Notes: generated by a model not told the origin, from the sequence alone. 64,000 nucleotides of DNA from Sporichthya polymorpha DSM 43042 (GCF_000384115.1 NZ_KB913029.1:4377057-4441056), one strand, 5' to 3'; positions 34,373-43,440 are shown, counted from the first letter of the stretch. Program-made: numbers and translations.

Positions 34373-35230
34373 GTGAACTCCCCAGAAGCCGCTCTGCCCG
34401 TCCGCGTCGGGACGCGGTACGTGGCCCCGTTGCGCGAGGGCGGGTCGCTGCCCGGGCTGATGGAGGCCGACGACCTCGGCACGTACGTCGTGAAGTTCCG
34501 CGGCGCGGGTCAGGGCCCGAAGGTGCTCGTCGCCGAGGTGATCTGTGCCGGCCTCGCCCGGGCGCTCGAGCTGCCGGTGCCGGACCTGGTGGCGATCGAG
34601 CTCGACCCGGCGCTCGCCCCGGGGGAGCCGGACGAGGAGATCCAGGCGCTGCTGAAGGCGAGTGCCGGTCTGAATCTCGGGGTCGACTACCTGCCGGGGG
34701 CGCTGGACTTCGACCCGGCCGACCTCGACCGCGACCTCGGCCTCGCCGGCCAGGTGCTCTGGTTCGACGCGTTCGTTCAGAACGCGGACCGCTCGTGGCG
34801 GAACCCGAACATGCTGCACTGGCACGACCGGCTGATCCTGATCGACCACGGCGCCGCTCTGACGTTCCATCACGACTGGACGCGGGCCGAAGCCTCGGTC
34901 GCCCGGCCGTACGACATCGGCGAGCACGCCCTGGTCCGGTTCACCCCCGACGTCACCGCGGCCGCCGAGATCTGCGCGCCGCGGGTGACGGACGACCTCC
35001 TGCGTTCGGTACTCGCCGTGGTGCCGGACGAGTGGTTGGTGGCGGACGACGAGCGCTCGCCGGACGAACTGCGGGCGGCGTACGTCGCGCGACTGCGGGC
35101 ACGGCTGGACGCCCAGTCGGCGTGGCTCCCGGCGCTGGCCGAGGCCGCGGCGGCCGGGCCGGTGATCGCGGAGCGTGGCAGCAACCGACCCGCGTGGCTG
35201 GACCGTCGCGGGCGGGGAGGCCGGGCGTGA
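34373..35230 (+). CDS. HipA-like kinase (HipA_2 type)
   Basis: This is a 285-residue protein. Y-V-V-K-F-R (residues ~40-45) supplies the ATP lysine; F-D-A-F-V-Q-N-A-D-R-S-W-R-N-P-N-M (~132-148) is the HipA catalytic loop with D and N-x-N, and L-I-D-H-G-A-A-L the metal aspartate. It lacks the N-terminal subdomain and the HipB partner of the classical HipBA toxin-antitoxin pair. CAGACT lies seven bases before the GTG, suggesting a leaderless start. The DUF3037 gene overlaps its stop by GTGA. The pairing with DUF3037 recurs in bacteria but its function is unknown. Confidence 0.8.
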   Translation: MNSPEAALPVRVGTRYVAPLREGGSLPGLMEADDLGTYVVKFRGAGQGPKVLVAEVICAGLARALELPVPDLVAIELDPALAPGEPDEEIQALLKASAGLNLGVDYLPGALDFDPADLDRDLGLAGQVLWFDAFVQNADRSWRNPNMLHWHDRLILIDHGAALTFHHDWTRAEASVARPYDIGEHALVRFTPDVTAAAEICAPRVTDDLLRSVLAVVPDEWLVADDERSPDELRAAYVARLRARLDAQSAWLPALAEAAAAGPVIAERGSNRPAWLDRRGRGGRA

Positions 35231-35637
35231 GCGGGCGGGTGAGCTTCGAGTACGCCCTGTTGCGGGTCGTGCCCCGCGTCGAACGCGGCGAGTTCATCAA
35301 CGGCGGGGTGCTCTTGTACTGCCGGGCACGCGACTACCTGGCGGCGGAGACCCATCTCGACGTCGAACGCCTGCGGGTCCTGGACGGGCGCGCGGACGTC
35401 GCCGCGATCGAGCGCGCGCTGGCGACCGCGGCCGATGTGTGCGCGGGCGGTTCAGGGGCCGGTCCGGTCGCGGCCGAGGACCTCGGCAAGCGCTTCCGGT
35501 GGCTGACCGCACCGCGCAGCACCGTGATCCAGCCCGGACCGGTGCACACCGGTCTGACCCTCGACCCCGCCGCCGACCTCGCGCGGTTGATGCGCTCGCT
35601 CGTGCTCCCGGCCCCCGCCGCGCCGGATCGGCCCTGA
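35227..35637 (+). CDS. DUF3037 protein, partner of the HipA-like kinase
   Basis: This 136-residue protein opens with the DUF3037 signature F-E-Y-A-L-L-R-V-V-P-R-V-E-R-G-E-F-I-N-G-G-V split over residues ~6-27. It has no membrane segment and one C-R motif. It is coupled to the kinase gene by GTGA and to the next gene by TGATG. It could be the substrate, regulator or antitoxin of the kinase (inference). No biochemical function is known. Confidence 0.8.
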   Translation: MSGRVSFEYALLRVVPRVERGEFINGGVLLYCRARDYLAAETHLDVERLRVLDGRADVAAIERALATAADVCAGGSGAGPVAAEDLGKRFRWLTAPRSTVIQPGPVHTGLTLDPAADLARLMRSLVLPAPAAPDRP

Positions 35638-36410
35638 TGGACAAGACGGTCGCGTCGGCGGCGGAGGCGGTCGCGGACATCGGCGACGGCGCGACGCTCG
35701 CCGTCGGCGGGTTCGGGCTCTGCGGCGTCCCGGCGGTGCTGATCGACGCCCTGCACACGCAGGGGACGACGAACCTGCACGTCGCGTCGAACAACTGCGG
35801 CGTCGGGGAGATGGGGCTCGGCAAGCTCCTCCACGCGCACCGCATCGCGCGCATGACCGCCTCCTACATCGGGGACAACCGCGAGTTCGCGCGGCAGTAC
35901 CTCGCCGGTGAGCTCGAGGTCGAACTGATCCCGCAGGGGACGCTCGCCGAACGCCTCCGCGCCGCCGGCGTGGGCATCCCGGCGTTCTACACCCCGGCCG
36001 GCGGCGGGACTCTGGTCGAGACCGGTGGCATCCCGTGGCGCTACGACACCGAGGGCCACGTCGTTGCTTCGTCGCCGCCGCGGCCGACGGCCGAGTTCAC
36101 CGTCGACGGCGTGACGCGGACGTACGTGCTCGAGCAGGCCTTCTTCGCCGACTTCGCGCTGGTCCGGGCGATCAAGGGCGACCGGCACGGGAACCTCGTC
36201 TTCCACCGCGCGGCGCGGAACTTCAACCCGGTCGCGGCGATGGCCGGCCGGGTCGCGATCGCCGAGGTCGAGGAGCTCGTCGAGGTCGGGGCGCTGGACC
36301 CGGACGAGGTCCACCTGCCCGGCGTCTTCGTCCACCGCGTCCTGCCCCTGACACCGGAGCAGGCCGCGGACAAGCCGATCGAGAAGCGGACGCTCCGGGA
36401 TTTGACCTGA
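35637..36410 (+). CDS. scoA: 3-oxoacid CoA-transferase, alpha subunit (no beta subunit)
   Basis: This 257-residue protein has the CoA-transferase family I alpha fold: V-G-G-F-G-L-C-G-V-P (residues ~21-30), N-N-C-G-V-G-E-M-G-L-G, L-I-P-Q-G-T-L-A-E-R-L-R and A-G-G-G-I/T near 120. The catalytic glutamate sits in the beta subunit, which should follow directly but does not: the convergent nitrate reductase gene ends 8 bases away. It begins inside the DUF3037 stop. It may pair with a distant beta subunit or be a relic. Confidence 0.88.
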   Translation: MDKTVASAAEAVADIGDGATLAVGGFGLCGVPAVLIDALHTQGTTNLHVASNNCGVGEMGLGKLLHAHRIARMTASYIGDNREFARQYLAGELEVELIPQGTLAERLRAAGVGIPAFYTPAGGGTLVETGGIPWRYDTEGHVVASSPPRPTAEFTVDGVTRTYVLEQAFFADFALVRAIKGDRHGNLVFHRAARNFNPVAAMAGRVAIAEVEELVEVGALDPDEVHLPGVFVHRVLPLTPEQAADKPIEKRTLRDLT

Positions 36411-36417
36411 CTCGGCG

Positions 36418-39400
36418 TCAGTACACGTCGCGCACGTAACGCCGCTGGGTGACGAGGCTGCGGACGTAATTCTCGGCGCGATCGCCGAGACCGCCGTGGT
36501 CGCGGACGATCTCGATGAGCGCGGCGTGGACGTCCTTCGCCATGCGTCCGGCGTCGCCGCACACGTAGACGTGCGCACCGGCGTCGAGCCATCGCCAGAA
36601 CTCACGGCCCGCGTCGCGCATCAGGTCCTGCACGTAGACCTTCTGGCGCTGGTCGCGCGAGAACGCGAGCGAGAGCCGGGTCAGCAGACCCGCGCCGTAC
36701 ATCTCCTCGAGCTCGGTGCGGTAGTAGAAGTCGGTCGCGGACCGCTGCTCGCCGAAGAAGAGCCAGTTGCGGCCGTGGTGCCCGAGCTGGCGGCGCTCCT
36801 GGAGGAAGCCGCGGAACGGCGCGACCCCGGTTCCGGGACCGATCATGATCATCGGCGTCCGGCCGTCGGCGGGCGGACGGAAGTGCGGCGAGCGCTGGAG
36901 GAAGACCGGCACGGTCTCGTCGGCGCAGCGGTCGGCGAGGAAGGTCGAGCAGACGCCGTGCCGGGCCCGCCCCTCGTAGGCGTAGCGCACGGCCGACACC
37001 GTCAGCGCCACCTCGCGCGGGGACTCCTTGGGGCTCGACGAGATCGAGTACAGCCGCGGCGTGAGCGGGCGGATCACCTCGAGCCAGTCCTCGGTCGCGG
37101 CGCGGACCGGGTACTCGCCGAGCAGGTCCATCGCCTGCTTGCCCCAGAGCCACTGCTCGAGCGCGATCTTGTTGTTAGCGCGCAGCAGACGGGCGAGGTC
37201 CCGGTCGGGGTGACGCTCGTTCACGAACTTCATCAGGTCGGGGGTGATCCGGACGATGTCGAGGTACTCACGCGCGGCGGTGCGCAGGTCGGTCTCGGGC
37301 CGGTCGTCGAGGGCGACGACGGCGTCCCCGTCGAGCCCGGTGACCGCGAGCCACTCGTCGACCACCGCCGCGTCGTTCTTCGGCCAGACCCCGAGCGCGT
37401 CGCCAACCTCGTAGGCGCAGCCGTCCTCGAGCGCGAAGCCGAACTGCCGGACGTCCTTCGCCGAACCGGCCCCGCTGAGGGCGAGGTTCGTGACCAGTCG
37501 CGTCGGCAGTGGCTGCCGGCGGGTGAAGAGACCGTTCTGCTCGACGTCGGGCTGGACGTCGGGGGAGACGTACTCGGCGCCGGGATCGGGCGCGGGCAGC
37601 GGCACCGACGGCGGGAGCGTCACCGCGACCGGGCGGACCACGGGCCGCGCCTGCGCCCCGGGCGGGGGCGCAGCCGGCGGGGGCTCCGGGCGGTCGTCGC
37701 CGGGGCGGTCGTCGTCGGGGCGGAGCAGGTCGCGGACGGCGGTCAGCCAGTTGGCGGCGCGGGCGCGGTCGTCGGGTCCGGCGTCGACGCGGTCCGCGAG
37801 GCGGGTCGCGCCGAGTTCGGCGAGGCGGGCGTCGAGGCGGCGGCCGTGGCCGCAGAACTCGGCGTAGTTGGGGTCCCCGAAGGCGAGCACGGCGAACCGG
37901 ACGCCGTCCAGCCGGGGCGCGTCGACCGCGCTGAGCCCGGCCCAGAATCCCTGACCGTTGTCGGGGGCGTCGCCGTCGCCGAAGGTGCTGGTGACGACCA
38001 GCAACGTCGTGACCTGCGGCAACGTCGCGACGTCGAGGTCGTCCATTCCCGTGAGGTGGACGGGAAGACCGTCCCGGGCGAGCAGGGCCGCCGCCCCGCT
38101 CGCGAAGTCCTCGGCGTTCCCCGTCTGCGACGCCCAGGCGAGCACCACGGTCTCCGCCGGTGCCGCCGCACTGGAGATGACATCTTCAGTGCCGGCCCCG
38201 GCCGGAGCGGTGTCGCGGGAGAACAGCCCGGCCAGCAGCCCTGCGACCCAGGCCCGGCGCTCGTCGTCGAACGGCGCGTCCGCGGGCAGCACCGGCGTCC
38301 CCGGCCGCGCCTGCGGCGAGGCCAGCCCGACCGTGAGTCCGGCCAGGTACTGCCGCTGCGTCGCGGTGAACTCCGGCGCCGTGAACTCCGGCGCCGTGAA
38401 CTCCGGCGCCGTGAACTCCGCCCCGATGACCTCACCCAGCCCGAGCGCGCCCGCCAGCGCCGACCCCACTGGAGATGACATCTCCAGTGCAGGGGCGACG
38501 CGGGCGAGGGCGACGGCGCAGACCTTGAACTCCGGCTGGAAGGAGGCGGGGTCGACGGCGTCGTTGGTGACGGCGTTGATCGCGAGGTCGGCGCCGAACG
38601 CGTCGTTCCAGTGGAACGGCGCCCAGCAGGTGCCCGGGGCCATGCGGTCGCTGATCACCGCAGGGAGCACGGCGCGTCCGCGGCGCGAGGTGATCTCGAC
38701 CCGGTCACCGGCGGCGAGGCCCAGCGCGGCGGCGTCGTCGGGGTGGAGCTCGACGAACGGGCCGGGGTTGAGCTTCGCCAGCCGCGGGACCTTTCCGGTC
38801 TTGGTCAGCGTGTGCCACTGGTGCTGGACGCGTCCGGTCGTGAGGACGAACGGGTGCTCGGCGTCCGGCAGTTCGGCCGGCCCGACGTGGGGGCGGGCGT
38901 GGAAGACCGCGCGGCCGTCGGGGGTGGCGAACGCCAGGCGCGGGGTCGTGCCGTCCTCGTGGGTGACGAGCGCGCGACTGCGCCCGTCGTTGAGGTAGCG
39001 GATCGGGTGACGGGCCTCGTCGTCGTCCGGGGGAGCGGGCCACTGGACGGGGGAGCTGCGCAGCCGGTCGTAGGTGACGCCGCGAAGGTCGTAGCCCGTG
39101 GCGGGGTTCGCGAACGCCCGCAGCTCGTCGAAGATCTGCTCGGCGCTGTCGTAGGTGAACGCCTCCACGAAGCCCAGCCCGCGGGCGATGCGCGCGATCA
39201 GGTCCCAGTCCGGCAACGCCTCGCCGGGCGCGTCGGCCACCGGCTGAAGCAGCGTCAGGTTCCGTTCGGAGTTGACGAAGACGCCGTCGACCTCGGTCCA
39301 CAGCGCCGCGGGCAGGACGATGTCCGCGTAGGCGTTGGTCTCGGCGTCGGTGAAGGCGTCCTGGACGATGACGAGCTCGGCGGCCTCGAGCCCGGCGATC

Positions 39401-40674
39401 ACGGCGTTGCGGTTGGCGACCGAGGCGACGGGGTTGGTGCAGATCACCCAGATCGCCTTGATCTCCCCGGCGGCGGCCTTCCCGAACAGCTCGACAGTGC
39501 CCGACCCGACGTCGGTGCGCAGCGTCCCGGCCGGCAGGTTCCAGATGTTCTCGACGAACGCACGGTCGTCGGGGGAGAGGACGGCGCGCTGCCCGGGCAG
39601 CCCCGCGCCCATGTAGCCCATCTCGCGGCCGCCCATGGCGTTCGGCTGGCCGGTGAGCGAGAACGGGCCGGAGCCGGTCCGGCAGATGGCGCCGGTCGCG
39701 AGATGCAGGTTGCAGATCGCGTTGGTGTTCCACGTGCCCTGGACCGACTGGTTGAGGCCCATCGTCCAGCAGGTCATCCAGTTGGCGGCGCCGCCGATCC
39801 ACGCCGCCGCGGTGCGGAGGTCGGCCTCGGCCAGACCGGTGATCTCCGCGACCCGGGCCGGGGCGTAGTCCGCCAGCATCGCCGCAACCGCGTCCCAGTT
39901 CGTCGTGAACTCGGCGATGAAGTCGGGGTCGTGGTCGCCGTTCGCGACGATCAGGTGCAGCAGCCCGTTGAGCAACGCGAGGTCCGTGCCGGGGCGCACC
40001 TGGAGGAACAGGTCCGCCTTGTCGGCGGTCGCGGTGCGGCGGACGTCGACGACGACCAGCTTCGCTCCGGCCTTGACCCGCTCCATCATCCGCAGGAAGA
40101 GGATCGGATGGCAGTCGGCCATGTTCGAGCCGATCACGAGGAAGACGTCGGCGGAGTCGAAGTCGTCGTACGACCCGGGCGGGGCGTCGGAACCGAGCGA
40201 CTGCTTGTAGCCGACGCCGGCGCTCGCCATGCACAGCCGCGAGTTCGACTCGATGTTGTTGGTGCGCAGGTAACCCTTGGCGAGCTTGTTGGAGAGGTAC
40301 TGCGCCTCGGTCGTCATCTGCCCGGAGACGTAGAGCGCGACCGAGTCCGGTCCGTGCTCGTCGACGATCGCGCGCAGGCGGGCGACGGCCTCGGCGATCG
40401 CGTCGTCCACCCCGACGGCGATCGGGGTCGCTCCGCGCTCGGGCCGCAGCAGCGCGGTCTCGAGCCGCCCGGGCGCGCAGGCGACCTCGGCGCTCGTCGC
40501 GCCCTTCGTGCAGAGGCGTCCGCGGTTGGCCGGATGCTCGGTGTCCCCGGTGACGGAGCGGACGTGCCGCCCGCCGGCTTCGTCCCGGCCGATCTCGAGG
40601 ACGATGCCGCAGCCCACGCCGCAGTAGGAACAGACGCCGCGGACACGCTCGGTCGAGGGGGAGTGGGGGCTCAC
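36418..40674 (-). CDS. Assimilatory nitrate reductase fused to CysJ-type diflavin reductase
   Basis: This 1,418-residue protein reduces nitrate to nitrite. Domains: 4Fe-4S binding (C-S-Y-C-G-V-G-C ... L-C-T-K-G, residues 15-57) and molybdopterin guanine dinucleotide binding (~58-690) as in NasA; a variable linker (~725-835); flavodoxin ([11 protein letters not shown], ~845-985); FAD and NADPH domains ([29 protein letters not shown]) to the C-terminus. The fusion supplies its own electrons from NADPH. The linker holds an E-F-T-A-P tandem repeat and two palindromic insertions. Actinobacterial fusions of this type are known. Confidence 0.92.
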   Translation of the reverse strand: MSPHSPSTERVRGVCSYCGVGCGIVLEIGRDEAGGRHVRSVTGDTEHPANRGRLCTKGATSAEVACAPGRLETALLRPERGATPIAVGVDDAIAEAVARLRAIVDEHGPDSVALYVSGQMTTEAQYLSNKLAKGYLRTNNIESNSRLCMASAGVGYKQSLGSDAPPGSYDDFDSADVFLVIGSNMADCHPILFLRMMERVKAGAKLVVVDVRRTATADKADLFLQVRPGTDLALLNGLLHLIVANGDHDPDFIAEFTTNWDAVAAMLADYAPARVAEITGLAEADLRTAAAWIGGAANWMTCWTMGLNQSVQGTWNTNAICNLHLATGAICRTGSGPFSLTGQPNAMGGREMGYMGAGLPGQRAVLSPDDRAFVENIWNLPAGTLRTDVGSGTVELFGKAAAGEIKAIWVICTNPVASVANRNAVIAGLEAAELVIVQDAFTDAETNAYADIVLPAALWTEVDGVFVNSERNLTLLQPVADAPGEALPDWDLIARIARGLGFVEAFTYDSAEQIFDELRAFANPATGYDLRGVTYDRLRSSPVQWPAPPDDDEARHPIRYLNDGRSRALVTHEDGTTPRLAFATPDGRAVFHARPHVGPAELPDAEHPFVLTTGRVQHQWHTLTKTGKVPRLAKLNPGPFVELHPDDAAALGLAAGDRVEITSRRGRAVLPAVISDRMAPGTCWAPFHWNDAFGADLAINAVTNDAVDPASFQPEFKVCAVALARVAPALEMSSPVGSALAGALGLGEVIGAEFTAPEFTAPEFTAPEFTATQRQYLAGLTVGLASPQARPGTPVLPADAPFDDERRAWVAGLLAGLFSRDTAPAGAGTEDVISSAAAPAETVVLAWASQTGNAEDFASGAAALLARDGLPVHLTGMDDLDVATLPQVTTLLVVTSTFGDGDAPDNGQGFWAGLSAVDAPRLDGVRFAVLAFGDPNYAEFCGHGRRLDARLAELGATRLADRVDAGPDDRARAANWLTAVRDLLRPDDDRPGDDRPEPPPAAPPPGAQARPVVRPVAVTLPPSVPLPAPDPGAEYVSPDVQPDVEQNGLFTRRQPLPTRLVTNLALSGAGSAKDVRQFGFALEDGCAYEVGDALGVWPKNDAAVVDEWLAVTGLDGDAVVALDDRPETDLRTAAREYLDIVRITPDLMKFVNERHPDRDLARLLRANNKIALEQWLWGKQAMDLLGEYPVRAATEDWLEVIRPLTPRLYSISSSPKESPREVALTVSAVRYAYEGRARHGVCSTFLADRCADETVPVFLQRSPHFRPPADGRTPMIMIGPGTGVAPFRGFLQERRQLGHHGRNWLFFGEQRSATDFYYRTELEEMYGAGLLTRLSLAFSRDQRQKVYVQDLMRDAGREFWRWLDAGAHVYVCGDAGRMAKDVHAALIEIVRDHGGLGDRAENYVRSLVTQRRYVRDVY
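38169..38191. repeat. 23-bp palindrome inside nitrate reductase, copy A
   Basis: CACTGGAGATG and CATCTTCAGTG around a central A form a palindrome with one mismatch. It lies in frame at the linker/flavodoxin border and encodes part of E-D-V-I-S-S-A. Copy B at 38467 differs at one base. Confidence 0.8.
38366..38425. repeat. 15-bp tandem repeat in nitrate reductase linker
   Basis: GTGAACTCCGGCGCC occurs three times exactly plus a fourth diverged copy, encoding E-F-T-A-P units on the minus strand. Copy number probably varies between strains. Confidence 0.85.
38467..38489. repeat. 23-bp palindrome inside nitrate reductase, copy B
   Basis: CACTGGAGATG and CATCTCCAGTG are perfect inverted arms around a central A. 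It lies just after the NasA-like part and encodes L-E-M-S-S-P. It differs at one base from copy A, 298 bases away, in the same orientation. Confidence 0.8.
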
Positions 40675-40768
40675 CCTGCCAGGGAAGCCGCCGCGTGTTT
40701 CCGATCCGTTTCATCCGTATCGCGCGCGGCGACACCCGCCCTCACCGCACCCGGGGACGGCGCGTGAG

Positions 40769-40774
40769 TACGGT
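40769..40774 (+). promoter_or_regulatory. -10 hexamer TACGGT, leaderless start at 40783
   Basis: TACGGT ends eight bases before the ATG of the YchJ-like gene with no ribosome binding site between them. The 108-base gap to the divergent nitrate reductase start shows no other clear site. Confidence 0.45.
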
Positions 40775-40782
40775 CTGCTGTC

Positions 40783-41154
40783 ATGCCGCCCCGCCCCTGC
40801 CCGTGCGGCGCCCCGGCGCCCTACGACGCGTGCTGCGGCCCGCTGCACCGCGGCGACGCCCCGGCCGCTTCCGCGGAAGCGTTGATGCGCTCCCGCTACA
40901 GCGCCTTCGTCCTCCGGGACGCCGATTACCTGCTCGCGTCCTGGCACCCGTCGACGCGGCCGCGCAAGCTGAACCTCGACCCGGACATCCGGTGGCTCGG
41001 CCTGGAGGTGACCTCCGCCAGCGGTGGCGTGTTCGACACCACCGGCCTGGTCGAGTTCCGCGCCACCCACGACGCCGGCGTCCAGACCGAACGCAGCCGT
41101 TTCGTCCGCGAGGGCGGCCGCTGGTACTACGTCGACGGCGTCGTCGCGCGCTGA
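40783..41154 (+). CDS. YchJ/UPF0225 family SEC-C motif protein
   Basis: This 123-residue protein has C-P-C-G (residues 6-9) and C-C-G-P-L-H (~17-22) as zinc ligands of a SEC-C motif, then M-R-S-R-Y-S-A-F, typical of YchJ, and an NTF2-like domain. W-H-P-S-T-R-P-x-x-L is the other hallmark. Function in the cell is unknown. The stop lies 8 bases before the second 46-bp palindrome, and the DODA gene converges on it. Confidence 0.85.
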   Translation: MPPRPCPCGAPAPYDACCGPLHRGDAPAASAEALMRSRYSAFVLRDADYLLASWHPSTRPRKLNLDPDIRWLGLEVTSASGGVFDTTGLVEFRATHDAGVQTERSRFVREGGRWYYVDGVVAR

Positions 41155-41162
41155 CACACCAC

Positions 41163-41208
41163 AACGTCAGCGGGACCGCGCGTCATAGCGCTCGATCCCG
41201 CTGACGTT
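41163..41208 (-). repeat. 46-bp palindromic element, copy 2 (likely terminator)
   Basis: The arms are AACGTCAGCGGGACCG and CGATCCCGCTGACGTT with centre CGCGTCATAGCGCT. Its reverse complement matches copy 1 (4945-4990) at 41 of 46 positions. As minus-strand RNA all 16 outer positions pair (one U-G); as plus-strand RNA there is a C-A mismatch. It separates the convergent stops at 41154 and 41217. Confidence 0.75.
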
Positions 41209-41216
41209 ATGAGGGT

Positions 41217-42095
41217 TCAGGCCACCTGGAGCGAACGCTTCGCGAAACCGAACTGGAAGTCGTCGATCAGGGTCAGGGCGGGGGTCTCGGGGTCGGTGGC
41301 GGCGCCGAGGGTGACGAACAGCGGCGTGAAGTGCTCGACGGTCGGGTGGGCGTACGGCATGCCCGGGGCGCGGCGGAAGTTCGCGAGGGCGTCGACGTCG
41401 CCGCGGGCGAGGGCGTCGGCGGCCCAGGCGTCGAAGTCGGCCGACCAGCCCGGAACCTGGTTGAAGAAGAACATCTCGCGAGTGGCGAACTGCAGGCCGT
41501 GGGTCATGAAGCCGGAACCGATGACGAGCACGCCCTCCGAGCGCAGCTGACGCAGGCGCCGGCCGAGGTCGAGCAGCTTGTCCGGAGCGTTGGTCGGCAG
41601 GCTCAGCTGCAACACGGGGATGTCCGCGTCCGGGTAGAGGATCTTCAGCGGCACCCAGGCGCCGTGGTCGAGACCGCGCCGCGGGTGGACGTGGACGGGC
41701 TCGGTGTCCGGCAGCACGGCCGCGACCTGGCGCGCCAGCGCGGAGGCGTCCGGGGTCTCGTAGCGCTCGTTGTAGTAGCGGGCCGCGAAGCCGCCGAAGT
41801 CGTAGACCAGGGGAGTCGCGGCCCCGGTTGCGCTCAGGCTGATCGGCGCGGACTCCCAGTGGGCGCTGACGATCAGGATCGAGCGCGGCACCGGGAGCCG
41901 CTGCGCCCAGGTGAAGAGCTGGTCGATCCAGTGCGGATCGTCGAACAGCGGTGGGGCGCCGTGGCTGACGTACAGCGCGGGCATCGGCCCGTCGGCGGGC
42001 GTCCAGGGCCGGCGCTCGGCGGTGCGGGGCGCCACGTCCCGCAGGAAGGCGTCCAGCGCCGCGCCGGGGACCTCGGGGGCCATGATCGAGGACAT
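41217..42095 (-). CDS. DODA-type extradiol aromatic ring-opening dioxygenase
   Basis: This 292-residue LigB-type protein has the metal histidines in V-S-H-G-A-P (residues ~43-48), S-A-H-W-E (~78-82) and G-L-D-H-G-A-W-V-P (~140-148), and a final catalytic histidine in V-E-H-F-T-P-L. This is the pattern of YgiD/4,5-DOPA dioxygenase-type enzymes that cleave catechols with oxygen. The ATG at 42095 is chosen because GGAG lies seven bases upstream; an upstream TTG would add 14 residues. It stands alone before a divergence gap; the physiological substrate is unknown. Confidence 0.88.
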   Translation of the reverse strand: MSSIMAPEVPGAALDAFLRDVAPRTAERRPWTPADGPMPALYVSHGAPPLFDDPHWIDQLFTWAQRLPVPRSILIVSAHWESAPISLSATGAATPLVYDFGGFAARYYNERYETPDASALARQVAAVLPDTEPVHVHPRRGLDHGAWVPLKILYPDADIPVLQLSLPTNAPDKLLDLGRRLRQLRSEGVLVIGSGFMTHGLQFATREMFFFNQVPGWSADFDAWAADALARGDVDALANFRRAPGMPYAHPTVEHFTPLFVTLGAATDPETPALTLIDDFQFGFAKRSLQVA

Positions 42096-42146
42096 TGCGC
42101 GCTCCACATCTCGACGGTCGGTCACCCTCGCCAACAAGTTGTAGCG

Positions 42147-42803
42147 TCAACTAATTCCGGCGTCCGGCTTTCGGGCCAGGACGTAGCCCTGCGGAGTGCG
42201 TTCGTGGCGCTCGACCGCCTCGCGCTCCAGTCGCGCGCTGACGACGAGACCGGCACCCTCGGCCAGGTTCGCCACCTCGGCGCAGGTCCGCCGGTGGAAG
42301 TGGAGGTCGATGCAGTGCCCGTACCCCTCGGCGTAGTGGACCACCCCGTCGCCCGTCTGGAAGACCACCAGCAGGTGCCCACGAGGAGCGAGCGCACGGG
42401 CGAACCCGGCGAACACGTCCGGCAGTCGCGCCGGCGGGACGTGAATGATCGAGTAGAAGGCGAGCAGCCCGTCCAGCGAGTCGGCTGGGAGCTGAAGGTC
42501 CGTCATGTCGCCGACGGAGAAAGACAATTCGGGGTGGTCACGTCTCGCCACGGCCAGCATTCCGGGGGAGAGGTCGATCCCGAAGACGTCGAGGCCGCGG
42601 GCCGCCAGCCACGCCGTCACCCGCCCGGTCCCGCAACCGACGTCGGCGACACGGCCGCCCGGGCCGACGAGTTCGGCGAAGACAGCAAGGGCCGCGCGGT
42701 CCCAGGGTTTGACGTCGAGGTCGCGGCGCCAGGCCTCGGCCACGGTCTCGGCGACTTCGTCGTAGGAGTTGCGGGTGGCGGTCAGGAACTCGGGCTCGGG
42801 CAC
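42147..42803 (-). CDS. Class I SAM-dependent methyltransferase
   Basis: This is a 218-residue enzyme. V-A-D-V-G-C-G-T-G-R-V-T (residues ~46-57) is the SAM loop, F-G-I-D-L-S-P-G-M the acidic strand, and L-L-A-F-Y-S-I-I-H-V motif IV. Substrate cannot be told. The GTG at 42803 is seven bases after TACCGT on the minus strand, so it is probably leaderless. It is followed on the same strand by the DODA gene after 51 bases. Confidence 0.85.
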   Translation of the reverse strand: MPEPEFLTATRNSYDEVAETVAEAWRRDLDVKPWDRAALAVFAELVGPGGRVADVGCGTGRVTAWLAARGLDVFGIDLSPGMLAVARRDHPELSFSVGDMTDLQLPADSLDGLLAFYSIIHVPPARLPDVFAGFARALAPRGHLLVVFQTGDGVVHYAEGYGHCIDLHFHRRTCAEVANLAEGAGLVVSARLEREAVERHERTPQGYVLARKPDAGIS

Positions 42804-42810
42804 CCACGGA

Positions 42811-42816
42811 ACGGTA
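42811..42816 (-). promoter_or_regulatory. -10 hexamer TACCGT, leaderless start at 42803
   Basis: Read on the minus strand, TACCGT is followed by seven bases and the GTG of the methyltransferase gene. Confidence 0.5.
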
Positions 42817-42823
42817 GGGCCCG

Positions 42824-43393
42824 TCAGAACGCCTGACGCGCATGCCACTCCTCGCGGGTGATCGCGTACTCGACCTCGCCGAGCTCGGAATCGGGGAGCG
42901 GGTCGGGGAAGTCGAGCCGGAAGGTCCGGACGTACCGCAGTCCGACGGCCTCCATCGTCCGGCGGGAGGCGACGTTGACCGCCATCGTCTCGGCGAAGAT
43001 CCGCGCGAGCCCGAGATCGACGAAGCCGTGGCGCAGCAGGGCTCGGGCGCCCTCGGACGCGAAGCCCTGCCGCCACCACTCGCGCCGGACGCGGTAGCCG
43101 AGTTCGGCCTGGCCGGCGACCGGGCCCTGGTCGTCGCGGTGCGGCGGTTCGAGCGTCCAGCGCCCGATGAACTCGTCGCCGGCGAACCCGGCCCACACGC
43201 CGAGGCCGGGGACACGGTCGGCGAGGGCCAGCAGCGCACGGTGCGCCTCGACGGCCTCCTCGCGGGTGCGGCCGCGGCCGGTGAGGTGACGCATCACCTC
43301 GGGGTCGGCGTCGAGACGGACGCTGTGCTCCACATGCTCCGGTGCCAGCGGCACGAGCCGGAGTCGGGGAGCCAGCACGATTGCCTGCGCCAT
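42824..43393 (-). CDS. GNAT N-acetyltransferase, RimJ/RimL type
   Basis: This 189-residue protein has L-A-P-R-L-R-L-V-P-L-A-P-E-H at the start and R-R-E-W-W-R-Q-G-F-A-S-E-G-A-R-A (residues ~104-119) as acetyl-CoA loop, then V-N-V-A-S-R-R-T-M-E-A-V-G-L. It is divergent from the DinB gene at 43441 and followed by the methyltransferase gene, whose -10 lies right after its stop. Substrate unknown. Confidence 0.85.
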   Translation of the reverse strand: MAQAIVLAPRLRLVPLAPEHVEHSVRLDADPEVMRHLTGRGRTREEAVEAHRALLALADRVPGLGVWAGFAGDEFIGRWTLEPPHRDDQGPVAGQAELGYRVRREWWRQGFASEGARALLRHGFVDLGLARIFAETMAVNVASRRTMEAVGLRYVRTFRLDFPDPLPDSELGEVEYAITREEWHARQAF

Positions 43394-43428
43394 GCCTCGC
43401 AGGCTAGGCGGCTGTCGGTGGCCGGGCT

Positions 43429-43434
43429 TAGGTT
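43429..43434 (+). promoter_or_regulatory. -10 hexamer TAGGTT, leaderless start at 43441
   Basis: TAGGTT ends six bases before the ATG of the DinB gene; no ribosome binding site is present. Confidence 0.45.
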
Positions 43435-43440
43435 CGGGTC

